64,000 bases of DNA from Cryptomeria japonica (Eukaryota; Streptophyta; Pinopsida; Cupressales; Cupressaceae): NCBI RefSeq assembly GCF_030272615.1, contig NC_081412.1, forward strand, positions 141,464,747 through 141,528,746, given 5' to 3'. A program made the position numbers and the translations under genes. Under the pieces are notes generated by a model. It was not told the origin of the DNA, did no database searches, and saw only the letters and a list, made by a program, of their open reading frames with translations. Positions 1 to 11,038 of the stretch are shown here, in pieces (the first letter of the stretch is position 1; the number at the start of each line of letters is the position of its first letter).

Positions 1-1041
1 ACTCTATTTCGGTAAAGGTGCTACTGGTTTAGATATAATCATTTATGTCGTCGGTTCATTTTTATAAAGTCTGATTTGACCTCTATTCAGCTCATCCACT
101 TTGACATTAGCACTTTCCACAATTCTCTGCAATCTCTTGTTATAACATCTATATGCCTTGCTTTCATTAGAATAACCAAGAAATATTCCTACATCACATC
201 TAGGATCAAATTTGGCAATTATATCATCTCTCTTGATATAACATTTACTACCAAAGATTATGAAATACTTAACTGTAGGTGTATTTCCAAACCATAATTC
301 ATAAGGTGTCTTGTTCATTTCTCCTTTGATATGTACTCTGTTGAATGTATAAACCATTGTGCTCACTACTTCTCTCTAGTAGATATGAGGTAGACTAGCT
401 TCCACCATCATTGTTCTAGCAACATCCAAGAAAGTTATGTTCTTCCTTTCCACAACTCCATTCTGCTGAGGTGTCTAAGGAGCATAAAATTGTCTTCTTA
501 TACCATGCCTCTCACAAAAGTTATTAAACTCACCAGATGTGAATTCTCCACCATGATCTGACCTCAAATGTTTAATCTTCAATCCTATCTTAGTTTCCAC
601 TTTAGCCTTAAAGATTTTAAACTTTTCAAATGCTTCATATTTTTCCTTTAGAAAAGCAACCCACATCATTCTAGAATAATCATCAATGATTAGCATGAAA
701 TATTTATCACCTTTAAAACTTTTAACTCTAGCAGGACCACACAAATCAGTATGAATAAGATCAAGAACATCATTAGATTTATCTTGTATACTCCTAAAAG
801 TGGTTTTGATCTGTTTTCCCATTTGACATTCTTTACATACCGGATTATAGGGCTTCACAATCTTAGGTATATCTCTAACTACCTTTGTTGAACTGATCTT
901 CACAATGCAATCAAAATTGACATGACACAACCTTTTATGGCATAGACAACTTTCATCAATTTGTGAAATCAAACATGTCTTCTCACTAGAATTAAAAAGA
1001 AATATATTACCTTTTTTATGTCTACCAGTTGCAATCTCCAA
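1..1041 (-). pseudogene. Copia-F integrase tract
   Basis: It begins with a GAG-pre-integrase zinc-binding region (HKRLCHVNFD..CKECQMGKQ). The integrase catalytic core follows (HTDLCGP, YFMLIIDDYSRMMWV, LRSDHGGEF), with its first Asp and the DHGGE block visible. Then comes the C-terminal region seen in plant Copia elements (TPYELWFGNTPTVKYF, GSKCYIKRDD, GIFLGYS). It would join element cDNA to host DNA. The product runs off the left edge. Broken fossil. Confidence 0.9.
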
Positions 1042-2372
1042 ACACTCAAAAGATTATGACTTAAATCTTCAACATAATAAACATTGTCAGTATTGTTCTT
1101 ACCATCCAATGATATAGTTCATTTTCCTTTGATCATACATGCTTTGTCATCTCCAAATCTAATCAGACCATCATCAAATTCTTGCAAAGATAGAAAATTC
1201 CCTTTATCTCTAGTCATATGATGTGAACAACCACTATCAATTACCCATTAATCCTTGTCTTCAATTTTAGCATCAAGTTCCTTCTCTCTAGGTACACTCT
1301 CTTCCAGTGTCGAAACATCTTCATTTATAGCCAAGAACACCCATTCCTTCCCATTTTCAGAACCACTAGCAAAGTCTTCTCCCAGTTTATCATCAAAATC
1401 AGTAATGCCTTCCTCATCCTCTATGTAGTTAGGCTTAAAAGATCTTCTAATTCTTTCTTCAAATCTTGAATTCCTTTCAGGACATCTAGATGCAAAATGA
1501 CCAATCTTATTACATGCAAAACATTTAAAAGGTTCTTTTCCTTCATACTTACTTCCTATTGGTCCTTTAAGTACTCTTCTAGCAAATAGGGCTTCAAGTC
1601 GCTCAAATTCTTCATCTTCTCTCTTCTTATCATCCAATTATTTTGCATACAAAGCTTTCCAATCTTGCTTACTGGTTGATGATGTAGATGCATGAAAAGT
1701 AGGTTCAGTCTTCATAGCTCTAGAAGGTCCAAATTCTTCAAGCTCAAAAGAAGATAATTTCCCAACAAAAGTATCTCTGTTGACATATGTATTAGCCATT
1801 GTTCTCAACTCATTAATAGTAGTAGCCTTCATCTTGTAAGCTGGTGGTAGGGCTCTCAAAACTTTAGAAACAATTTCATCTTCACTTAGAGTTCCACCAC
1901 AACATTTAATTCCCATAACAATCTCATTTACCCTTTCCATGAATGCAGTAATCCTTTCATCTTCTTCCATCTTCAGGTTTTCATATCTCACCCGGTAACC
2001 ATCAAGTTTAGCAATCTTCACTGTAGGGTCACCTTCATTAAGAGTCTCCAACTTATCCCATATAGAATTTCCAAATGATTTGTCAGTCAATCTCATTATT
2101 TGCTGATCAGAAAGTGTGCATAAGAGGTCTTCTCTTGCTCTTCAATCATTCTCAAGCTCCTTATCCATGTTTTCCAAAGGAGGATTTCCAAATGATGGAT
2201 TATGAGGTGTAACATCATTCTATGTGATCTCCTAAATATCCTTGCCAAGGCATCTCAGATGAGTCTCCATCTGAATCTTCCATACTATGTAATTTGTTTC
2301 ATCAAGCCTAGGGATATCTCTCTGAAAGATAGCTCTAGATAAGCTGGATGAACTTGAACTATTAGTTGCCAT
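1042..2372 (-). pseudogene. Copia-F gag and protease tract
   Basis: The tract starts at an ATG about 60 bases after the primer site. It shows a Copia gag core (KLETLNEGD, ERITAFMERVNEI, CGGTLSEDEIVSKVLRALP), then a CCHC zinc knuckle near 1490-1535 (CFACNKIGHFASRC), an acidic linker, and a protease region with a DSGCSHHM-like context near 1210-1245. Gag would package the RNA and the protease would process the polyprotein. The same order is seen in Copia-E. Broken fossil. Confidence 0.85.
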
Positions 2373-2419
2373 AGGATCTTCCTCAAACTATTAATCTTTT
2401 TGTAGAGAGGACCAAATAT

Positions 2420-2430
2420 CTAATACCAAT
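2420..2430 (-). promoter_or_regulatory. Copia-F primer binding site (tRNA-iMet type)
   Basis: On the minus strand the bases after the LTR read ATTGGTATTAG, close to the TGGTATCAG core complementary to the 3' end of plant initiator tRNA-Met. This is the usual minus-strand primer of Copia elements. Confidence 0.75.
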
Positions 2431-3660
2431 TGTTAAATAGTTCAAATAACCAAAAGACAACTGAGAAGGGGGGGGTGAATCAATTATCATATATTATTAG
2501 AACATTTAGAAATTGAAACTTTAATACTGAAACCCAAAACATTAATACCAAAATGCTTAAACCAAATAATGGAATAGCAATTAAACCAATTAAGCATAAA
2601 CAATAGTCACAGAATAAATACCATCCACATGACACCAAGATTTATACATGGAAAACCCTCTAAAGGGAAAAACCACGGTGGGAAGCCTACCCACAGTTAG
2701 ATAATACTTATGAAGTAAGTATGTGAATTACAATTAAGGGGCCTGCACTTGCAGGAAGGCCACTAGCCTAGAGTGCACTGCTCATCACAAAAGAAGCCTC
2801 ACTGACTACATAAAAATCCAGACAACAATCCGAAAGAAGTGATTGAGCTACAAAGATAGCATCTCCTATGCCTGAGTATAGTTTCGATTAAGCTCAATAC
2901 CAGAGGACTAAATCCTCTTACATAGATCCAATTTGATCTCGAATGATTGACCAAATCCTCTACCTGAATGATATTACATTATTTGCACATTACATCCCTT
3001 GACCATAAGCATGATGATCTATAGTGAGATCTTACATCATATATATACAAACCCTCAACCACAAACAATCAGGTTGGCCACTAGATAGTAAACTAATTAC
3101 ATAATTATAGAACATGTTGGCCTTAGACCAAACAAATAATATCCAACACATAATACATCCCGGAAACACATCAAGAGGTCCAATCCATATGTTACATTAA
3201 GTCAGTCCATAACCTAGATCAACCCGGATCCAATATAGGTCCACACGCTAAAGCAATAATCCAAATCCACCAAGTCTCGAACAAGATAACCATTAGCATC
3301 TTGAAACTCCACCAAAAGTTGCACCAACACCACTTATGCATATCATTAAAGATCTTCATCAAAATATCTATCGATGAAACCCTCGCCGGAACCACAAGCC
3401 AAGCTTCCAAGCAAGAAGGATAGCATCCGATCACCAGACCAAAAGCAACTTATTGAATATGAACATGAGTATCATGAATAAGCCAATTCCATAACCAAAC
3501 CATACCGGAGCCTACTAGATTATGCTGGATCGAAACCAACCAGAAACTACTCAACCTATCGAGACCAAAAGGGTGATGGTAAAGCATCCAAACATCTAGT
3601 GTTGACATCAATGACAACACATTAGTGCAACACATAAAACATTCCTCCAAATGGCCAACA
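2431..3660 (-). repeat. Copia-F 5' LTR (about 1.23 kb)
   Basis: The repeat begins TGTTAAATAG on the plus strand, directly next to the primer site. It shares with the Copia-E LTR the G-rich motif inside an inverted repeat and the blocks around 2640-2830 (AAAACCAC..GTGGGAA..CCCAC, CACTGCTCA, CACTGACTAC). The right end is placed at a CCAACA terminus at 3660 because Copia-E ends ATACCAACA. An alternative end is GCAACA at 3632. The partner LTR lies outside the window, so the end cannot be confirmed by comparison. Confidence 0.72.
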
Positions 3661-4774
3661 GTTTCATCAGGATTTAACACATAAGAAGGCCAAATTCATG
3701 GATACAAGGCTTGAACAAAGGAACATGTTCTTCAAAGGAATAATACTCTTGATCAATAGGACAATAGGAAACACTGAAACCATTCTACAAACATGTTGCT
3801 TTACACATCCACTCATGATATCAATGCACCTTCACAAGGACTATGTATGAACTTTGGATTCAGAATTTTACCACAAGGATCAAAATATAGGAATAGAGAC
3901 ATTAAACCTTGTAATGAAACCTTTTCCAATATGCTTTTGTTTTGTAACAACACCCCATCAAGTTTGAGAAGTTACTGTCAAGGATCAAACTTACAAACTT
4001 TCGTATGCTCATTACAATTGTTCACCTTCCATATGGATCACAAGGGGGATCAAGGTACTTTCATGGATGTCTACATGCACTTGAGGAAATGTTCAAAAGG
4101 TCCTTAAGGCCTATAAACAATGGAAGTCTCAAAAAAATGGAAGAAGATAGAATTTTAAAGCTTACTGTGAGGATAGACCTAAATAGTCATTATTTGTTCG
4201 TCATTATCAATCAACTCCATACAATAAGTAATAGTACATTTTTTATAACAATCATGGTTCTTTAAAATGAATACAAAGTGAGAGACAACTACACTTAACA
4301 AAAGAAAAATTCCTAACTATAACCGTCACTATTTTTGGGATAGTTTGACAATGGCCATCAAATCAAAGACTAATTCAACATAAAATTTCCTTGTCAAGTG
4401 ACTGTAAATGAATGTTTGGATTACTCATAATATTATGTCAACCTCAAGTTCCCATTGGAATCATCAAATAGCTTTGTAAATAAATATATTAGAATAGTTA
4501 GTTAGAGAATCAAACTATATACCCATTGGCTGACCACAAATTAAGAAAGTGCGCACTAACAAAAAAAACCCTTTGGAAACAGGTTGACTTTAAACATTCA
4601 TCGATAACTTTGGAATAGCGACGAAATTCTTGTTCATCAAAATTTTGATGAACGTCGAGGACCAATTTAAAGAAAAAATGAAAATATCACATTAAATTGA
4701 AAGGTACCTGACGAAACAATAAATTAATTCACTTTCGTCGGAAAATTTTGTCATATTTTGACCTCAAATGAGTT
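3661..4774. other. Unassigned AT-rich sequence between Copia-F and Copia-G
   Basis: I see no supported gene here. Two overlapping open frames on the plus strand (3793-4107 and 4005-4265) have no motif I recognise and no flanking gene signals. A perfect 22-bp palindrome lies at 4632-4653, in a stretch with repeated CGACGAA / TTCGTCG words that may be the remnant of a small DNA element. The left edge of Copia-G cuts into this stretch at about 4775. Confidence 0.6.
4632..4653. repeat. Perfect 22-bp palindrome
   Basis: The stretch starts GTTCATCAAAA and is followed by its exact reverse complement. CGAC lies upstream at 4620-4623 and GTCG follows the palindrome directly. No coding frame or known element family could be tied to it. 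Confidence 0.85.
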
Positions 4775-4894
4775 AGTGTTAGTTTTTGCACTTTTCTTTT
4801 ATTTATTTGCATCTGATGGTTTAAGAATTATTTTAAGGAACTTAATTGCAAAACACTTAATCATCCCCCCTCTCAGTATTTATTGATTCCAACA
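4775..4894 (+). repeat. Copia-G 5' LTR remnant (about 120 bp)
   Basis: It matches the last 120 bp or so of the 3' LTR: TTTGCAC, TATTTGCATCTG, GGTTTAAGAATT, the C-rich CCCCCCTCT block, and a GATTCCAACA terminus. The rest of the 5' LTR is absent. The primer site follows at once. Confidence 0.8.
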
Positions 4895-4906
4895 TTTGGT
4901 ATCATA
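4895..4906 (+). promoter_or_regulatory. Copia-G primer binding site
   Basis: TTTGGTATCATA directly follows the LTR terminus. The TGGTATCA core is complementary to plant initiator tRNA-Met, as in the neighbouring Copia elements. Confidence 0.75.
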
Positions 4907-4962
4907 TCCTAGTGCCTCCGAGGAAGCCTAACAACTTGAGGAAGATCCGAGAGAGTGAATCA

Positions 4963-6083
4963 ATGGACTCTAGTTTTTAGAAACAACTTATTGTGGCTCT
5001 TAAAGACCCAGATGCAACAAGGAAAGAAGCAAGTAACCTGAGAAAAAATCTGAGTGATGCTGAAAATTTCAAAGTCATTGAAAGAACAAGTGAACACATC
5101 TAGAGAGAAAAGAAAGGAGCTGATGGACAAAATCAAGGAGAAAGAAGAGCAATGCATTGATAATCAAGACAAGACAGATGAATGTGAAAAACTTGCTAGA
5201 GATAACGCATTCTTAAAGAATGAAATACAATCCATTATGATGAAGCTGAAAAAAGGAGATTGAAGATAGGCAGAAGAATGAAGAAAGTTTGACTCAGTCA
5301 TTGAAGGATAGATCTGATGAATGTTGCAAACTTAATTATTAAAATGACGTGTTGAAGCTTGAATTGATATAGTCTTGGAATAATGAGCAAGAGCTTGAAA
5401 GATAGATCATAATTCTGAGAGATGAACTTACCACTACTAATGAGTACAAATAAAAATTCAATGCTAGTTCATCTAAGCTGGATGAGATGTTACAAAGTCA
5501 GAAGAATAAAGGTGATATGGGAGGACTTGGATTTGAGAAAGGAGAGAGCTCCAGATCTAGACAAAGAAATCATCAAAAGAACAAGAGATCTCCAGTAAGA
5601 TAACCTAATGCTTATAAACTCAATGGTAAATGTTTTGTTTGCAAAAATTTTGATCATATGGCAAGTCAATGTAGAAATAGAGCTAATCAGAATAATTCAT
5701 CATTCTCCAGACAATGTTTCAATTGAAATAAATATGGTCATAAGTCAATTGAATACAAAAGTATGGTAAATAGGAGAAATGTGAGATGCTATTCTTTTAT
5801 AAAATTTGGACATATTGCTAACCAATTTAGATAAAAGGGAAATCAAGGTAATTCCAAGCCTAATCATAGAAACAACATTGTTTGTTATGCTTGCAATAAA
5901 TCCGATCATATTACAAAATTTTGTAGAAGCAAGAATATGAGCAAGAATGCTCCAACAAACAAGAACAAAGCAGATGAAAAGGGAAAAGAGAAGCACGAGA
6001 AGATGTGGGTTAAAAAGGATGATTCAAATGCAATAAATGGGTCCACACATGATTCTAGTGTTGGAACCTCATCTGATAATTAA
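4963..6083 (+). pseudogene. Copia-G gag-like tract with coiled coil and about four CCHC knuckles
   Basis: The first half is rich in Lys, Glu and Leu and reads as a coiled coil (5054-5263). From about 5630 to 5940 there are four evenly spaced zinc-knuckle units of the form CxxCxxxxHxxxxC, the clearest being CFVCKNFDHMASQC (about 5634) and CYACNKSDHITKFC (about 5889). Most plant Copia gags carry one knuckle. The product would bind element RNA in a capsid-like particle. No protease DSG motif follows. Broken fossil. Confidence 0.7.
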
Positions 6084-6510
6084 GGCATTTGGCCTTAGGG
6101 GGAAACTTTTCATGCAAATCCTTTAAACCCCCTTTCTGAGATCTATAATCAGCTATAGAAGGTTGCAGATGATTGTAGATGGTTGTGCAGATGATCATGT
6201 GGGATATCTAGAAGATTTCATCCCAATTTGATGCTCCAGTATAATGTTCATGAGATTCAGAGCATCTGGGAGAACTTTAGGGTGGAGAATTTATTGTACC
6301 TTAAAGTTAGGTATTCGAAAGATAAAAAGGAATTTAACATTCATTTCTCACATTTCATTCAAAGAGAAAGAGAAAAAGAGTGTGGCAAAGATGATTGTGC
6401 ACCTAAACCAGAGCTTGAAAAGGATTTAGTGAAGATTTCTTGCATCCAATTGAAGATAAAAAAAGGTATTTTCTGAGTTCAAGCTATTTGTTCATAACCT
6501 AGAACTTGAT

Positions 6511-9500
6511 AATGGCATCATATGGTGTAGCGAATCCATTGGTTGTTGAGATAACTGATAGGGAAAGGTTCATTTGTTTCGTATGGTATATTGCATGTTG
6601 AAGAAATTAGGGCATACATCAACTACAATATTGAGGAGCTTGGGAATGTTGAAATGCTAATTTTGTACACCAAGAACATGATGGATGGTATGGACAACCT
6701 GAAACCAAAATTTAAATCTCTAAAGGATTAAGGATTTCATTCAGTTTGTGAACTTTCTAGTTTTTGATGAACCCAAATGGGTTAGGTACATTTTGAGCAA
6801 GGTCCATGATGAATTTATATGGCGATAAACTATACAAGATCACCAAGAATGCAATCCAAGAGGTGACATGTTTGAATGCAACCAGTGAAGTTCCTTGTCT
6901 AAGAAATGTGAAGAATATGACAGTGACGGAGGTAATCGGTTCCCAACATGATAGTAAATCGATTACAATTAGTGACATTATTGAGTATGATGTGAGATTT
7001 GCATCCATATTGATGGGATATAGGGTCTCTCAAACTAGTAGAGAAAACTCAATCTCTGGTATGGAAATATATGCAATCTATCAAATTCTTAAGGAGGACA
7101 AGTTGTATGATTTATGTGGAGTACTACTGAGTGAACTAATGAGCAATCTAAAGAAGATAAAGTGGGATAAGAAGCATTTTTTTAAGTTTGGTACTTTGAG
7201 TATCTATTTAGCCTTCTATTTCATGAGAGAGATCTCCGGTGTAGGCAACATTTAATGGGCATATGACAAACCAGTGGAAGTGCAAATCAAAGAAGCCTTA
7301 CAAGGATTAGGAGATGCACAAGTATAGAAATTTATCCTATGGGGTTATTTCAAATTCTTCCAAGGCATGATGCAGAGTAGGGAAAGGATTCTGAAGGAGA
7401 TTGTAGAAAACTATGAGGACACCATATTCTTCATGTTGGAAATTGACTAATGCCTAATGGAAGTTGTTGAACCAAGGACAATGTGGATCATGCCCATGGG
7501 GTATGAAGTTGATGCAAATACTCTTGATGTGTATGCTCAATATCTTCTGAGCAAGCCGATGGATTAAAAGGAAGAAAGATTTGGGACATACAAGGAGAAA
7601 AGTTTAAGTTTGCATTCTCAATTCACCAAGCCCGAAATTTAGAAGAGAGAGGAAAGAAGTAGAGAAACTTGTTGAAGACATGGGAATAACAAAGGAAGTA
7701 GTTCACAAGGCTAGAGAGCAAAATATATTGAAAGAGGGGGACATGGTCAAACCCAAGAAGACTGAACCAACCTTTACCCCTTCTAAGCCTAGGAAAACCA
7801 AGTCAGCACCTTCCCCCAGTGCTCAAAAGCTTGTCCCTCCACTAAAGCCTCAATCCAAATCATCTAAAGGAGTAGAGAAGAGGAAGAAAGGGAAACAAGA
7901 AAGAGTCTATGTGGCAGCCACTATAGAAGAAGAGACAAAATCTGATGAAGCGATGAGGGAAGTGAAGAAGACAACTACTTCTGCTAGGGTAGTCAAGAAG
8001 CCACCATCCAGAGAAGGTCAGCCAAGCAAGAAGATGAGAGTTGGAGCTGAGAAATCTAGAAGACCTTGACCTGGAAAGAAGCCTAAATCTGAGCTAGATG
8101 AAGCATTGAAGTCTAGAAAACTTGAAGGTAACTACACGATTGTTCCCCCCATCACACTAAGTCAGATAGTTGATACAATAGTCAAGGAAGGGAATTTGAA
8201 GCATTTATCAGAATGGTATGAGAATTATGATGAGAATGTAAAAACAACACTAGAAGAAGCCATTGTAGAATATATGAATGTATATAACAAATCCCTGATA
8301 GAATTATCATCAATGATTCTCAAGGGTCTATATGAAATTTTGGATGCCAGAAGGCATATGGCTAGTCTAGAAGATGAGAGAATAAAAGAGTATGTACTAG
8401 TTAATTTGTGCTTTGTAATTTCTAAGAGTGAAGAAGACAAAATTCTTAAGATTGCAAAGAGAAGATCTAGAAGCAAAACTAGAGTTAATAAGATCATGTT
8501 TGGAAAGGTTGGTGAAGTAGCTAAAGACATAGAAGCAATTTTGAAACAATTTTTGGAAGAGAACAAGTATGAGATATATGACACCCATCCGAAAGTACAT
8601 ACATAGGATGATGCCTTCATTCTAGATGAGAAAACAAATGAACAAGAAATAGTTGCAGATGATATTGTTGATAGTTAGAAGGTTGCAAAGTCTAGTAAAG
8701 TTGATCAGAGTCCTCTGATAACAACTATTGAATCAAAGAAGGTAGCTGAGGAGGTTGGGAATGAAAAGGGAGAGGATGTAGAGAAGGGAGAAGATGTAGA
8801 GAAGGCATAGAAGGAGAAGGGTGGAGACAAGTTTTAATAGGTTTTAGCAGCAAGAGACACTTTGGACAAGGGCAAGTAGATTATCAATGACACAGATCTC
8901 ACCAAAGGGCCTATAGATCTTAACTCACTATCTCTTGTCCAAGCACTCAAGCTTGCAACATTTGCATTGGACAAAGCTAGTGAGGACTTATTGAAGTATC
9001 ACTCTGAGGATAAAGAGCTCATATCCATGGATACAAGTGTGTTGGAGAAAATTCTGCAATCTTTCAGTCAAGACATAGTAGACTCACCCTCTAGTAAGCT
9101 GAGAAGCATGCTGAAATCAATGGGTTCTCATTTTGTATCTTTAGAGAAAGTTGTCAAAGGAAAGGTTCTTAGCCAATTCAATGCTATGCATTTAAGGACA
9201 ATTTTGAAAATGGTTGAAGGTGATAGGGCTAGTCTGATTTCTAGTTTCAGGACCATTCGAGAGTCATTGGACAAAGGAGGTAAAATATATAAGTCATGTC
9301 TTCTTTTGCCTAAGTTCACAATTAAAATTGACAAGAAATTCAAAGAATGTGAAGGGTAATTAGCTAGCATATCTCAATCTTATGCCCCCCAATCATTTTT
9401 TTCTAGAAATCTAGAAGCTTAGGTGATGGCTCTACTTGAAAAATTCAAGAGCCTTAATCAGGAAAAAGATATAGTAGTTGGCAGAATGGGAGAACTCGGG

Positions 9501-9716
9501 AACTTAATCACTCCCTGGTTGGACACTTTTCTTAGTAGTCAACAAGATGCTATGAATTCTCTAAATAAGAATGTTCCTTCAGATATTAGAGGTGAAGAGA
9601 TGCATTCCTATATGTTTAGTTCTCTTATCAAACTTGTGGAGAAACTTAAGAAAGGTTTGGATGATCACCTGCAGTCCCTGCAGACCATTTTTGTGGACAT
9701 CTTTAAATTTCTATAA
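6511..9716 (+). pseudogene. Copia-G second coding tract of unknown function
   Basis: A codon-biased plus-strand tract begins at an ATG near 6511 (MASYGVANPLVVEITDRERF). It has a helical, hydrophobic first third, a basic Pro/Lys-rich middle (7680-8069, with PKKTEPTFTPSKPRKTKS and many KK/KR clusters that could act in nuclear entry), and helical, coiled-coil-like segments (8106-8606, 8967-9359, 9423-9716). I recognise no enzyme motif. A segment near 7100-7225 (LxxLLSELMSNLKKIK...FGTLSIYLAFYF) resembles in pattern the LPxYLxxSI...HQxLIxxIY block of the LINE ORF3 proteins in this window. That is a weak, unproven similarity. Broken fossil. Confidence 0.5.
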
Positions 9717-9904
9717 GTTATTGAGTATACCCTTGTAGATAAATTTTGGTGGATACCTACCTTTTCCATTGATGTCAAAGGGGGAGAAAGAGGAATGCAA
9801 AATGATGTATCTTCTTAGGGATAGATTGTTTAGTTGTTGAGTTGTTACAATTATGAAGTTTTGCAGTGACAGTGTCATTTTTCATCAAGTCTTGCCATCA
9901 ATGC

Positions 9905-9916
9905 CAAAGGGGGAGA
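9905..9916 (+). promoter_or_regulatory. Copia-G polypurine tract
   Basis: CAAAGGGGGAGA lies one base before the TGTTGG start of the 3' LTR, the expected place for the plus-strand primer. A second copy of the same purine motif sits about 129 bp upstream at 9776-9787. Confidence 0.8.
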
Positions 9917-9917
9917 T

Positions 9918-11038
9918 TGTTGGAAAGAGACATTGTACCAGTAGAGATTAGTGCATGAAGAATGTTTTGGGGTTGTCATTGATGGAAACTCATATTAGAT
10001 ATCGCATCCGATATATGCTAAATTGTTCTACTAGAAGTTTGGAACATGGAATGCAATATATGATAGAGTATGAGTACATTGAGAAGAACTCCATTTTGGT
10101 TACATAGTTTTGGTTGTAGCAGAAAATGTAGTTGATTGGATGTTAGAAACAACTTATTTCACAATCCTAGTCTTCGGTATTGATTCTCATGCAAGATTGT
10201 AGATCCTGTATTTGGTAATTTAGGAAGAACATGGTTATTTTGGTGTAGCGGGTTATGTAGAATCTTTGGGATGATTTCGTTGATTGGTTTTGAGTCCGAT
10301 ATGGTCAAGATGACACCTATGAAGCATATTATAAATTTTTTTAGGTTCGCATATGGATTTATAATCAGACTGATTCGACTTATTGTTACACGTTTCATGT
10401 TGCATGTTATGTAGGTTTTGGGCCAGCATGGAATTGATTTAATTTGATGGTGTCGATATATAAGATTGATTTGTATATGCATTTTGTAGATAGGTGTGAG
10501 TGTGTGAAGACTATATGAATGTTGGTGTGCAGTTTTACGTGTGTTATCTTTGATTTAGTTCTCTGATGTATGATAGAAAAGCTAAACAAAGTAGTAAGAG
10601 AGAATGATGAAGTTGGTCACTTTGTGCTTAATCAGAACTACATTTTAGCATTTGTAGATGCTACTAATGAGTTAAAACATTCTTGTTGTCATTGTAAATC
10701 ATTTATAGGACAATGAGTCCTCTGATGTTGTATCCCTCTTTTGTAATTGAGTAGTGAGCTCTAGGAGGTGTGCCTGAATGCATGTTCATTCCCCTCTTGT
10801 AATATTATCATACTCCTAATCACAGTATTATAATATTGTGGGTCTAAATCCCACCGTGTTTTTCCCTTTTCAAGTTTCCATGTAAAAATTATGGTGTTAA
10901 GGTTTTGTGCTTGCTTGCATTTAGTTTATGCACTTTGCTTTTATGTATTTGCATTTGGTGATTTAAGAATTAGTTTAAGGAAGTTGTTAATTGCAGAAGA
11001 CTGATTCACCCCCCTCTTAATGTTCATTAATTCCAACA
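9918..11038 (+). repeat. Copia-G 3' LTR (1,121 bp)
   Basis: It begins TGTTGGAAAG after the polypurine tract and ends AATTCCAACA, the same terminus as the 5' remnant. A C-rich GATTCACCCCCCTCT block lies about 25 bp before the end. The two LTR ends differ at many positions, so the insertion is old. Confidence 0.85.

Larger units (their letters stand above)
1..3660 (-). mobile_element. Copia-F: partial Ty1/Copia LTR retrotransposon (5' LTR, gag, protease, integrase part)
   Basis: Reading right to left on the minus strand the parts run LTR, tRNA-iMet-type primer site, gag, protease and integrase, which is the Ty1/Copia order. The element leaves the window at position 1, so reverse transcriptase, RNase H and the 3' LTR are not seen. 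Its gag and integrase closely resemble those of Copia-E at 48216-54892 (shared stretches such as METLNEGD-like, MERVNEI and GIKCCGGTLSEDEIVSK), so the two belong to one family. It is a broken fossil with roughly five to ten interruptions in the visible part. Family assignment is secure at superfamily level; I do not name a lineage. Confidence 0.92.
4775..11038 (+). mobile_element. Copia-G: LTR element lacking recognisable pol
   Basis: A truncated 5' LTR end and primer site are followed by a gag-like tract with several CCHC knuckles, a long second coding tract, a polypurine tract and a full 3' LTR. Across about 5 kb of interior I find no integrase, reverse transcriptase or RNase H motif, while each is easy to see in the other three Copia elements of this window. 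It is therefore probably a non-autonomous passenger mobilised by an autonomous Copia. The interior is a broken fossil with many (twenty or more) interruptions. The left boundary is where similarity to the 3' LTR end begins. Confidence 0.75.

Noticed and set aside
3219-3680. Open frames within the Copia-F LTR
   Set aside because: They lie in LTR U3 sequence and have low-complexity, non-protein-like composition.
3793-4265. Overlapping plus-strand open frames that could be a host gene fragment
   Set aside because: No recognised motif, no splice or start context, and two frames overlap over the same stretch without either being clearly coding.
10159-10589. Minus-strand open frames in the Copia-G 3' LTR
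   Set aside because: LTR noncoding sequence; no support for translation.
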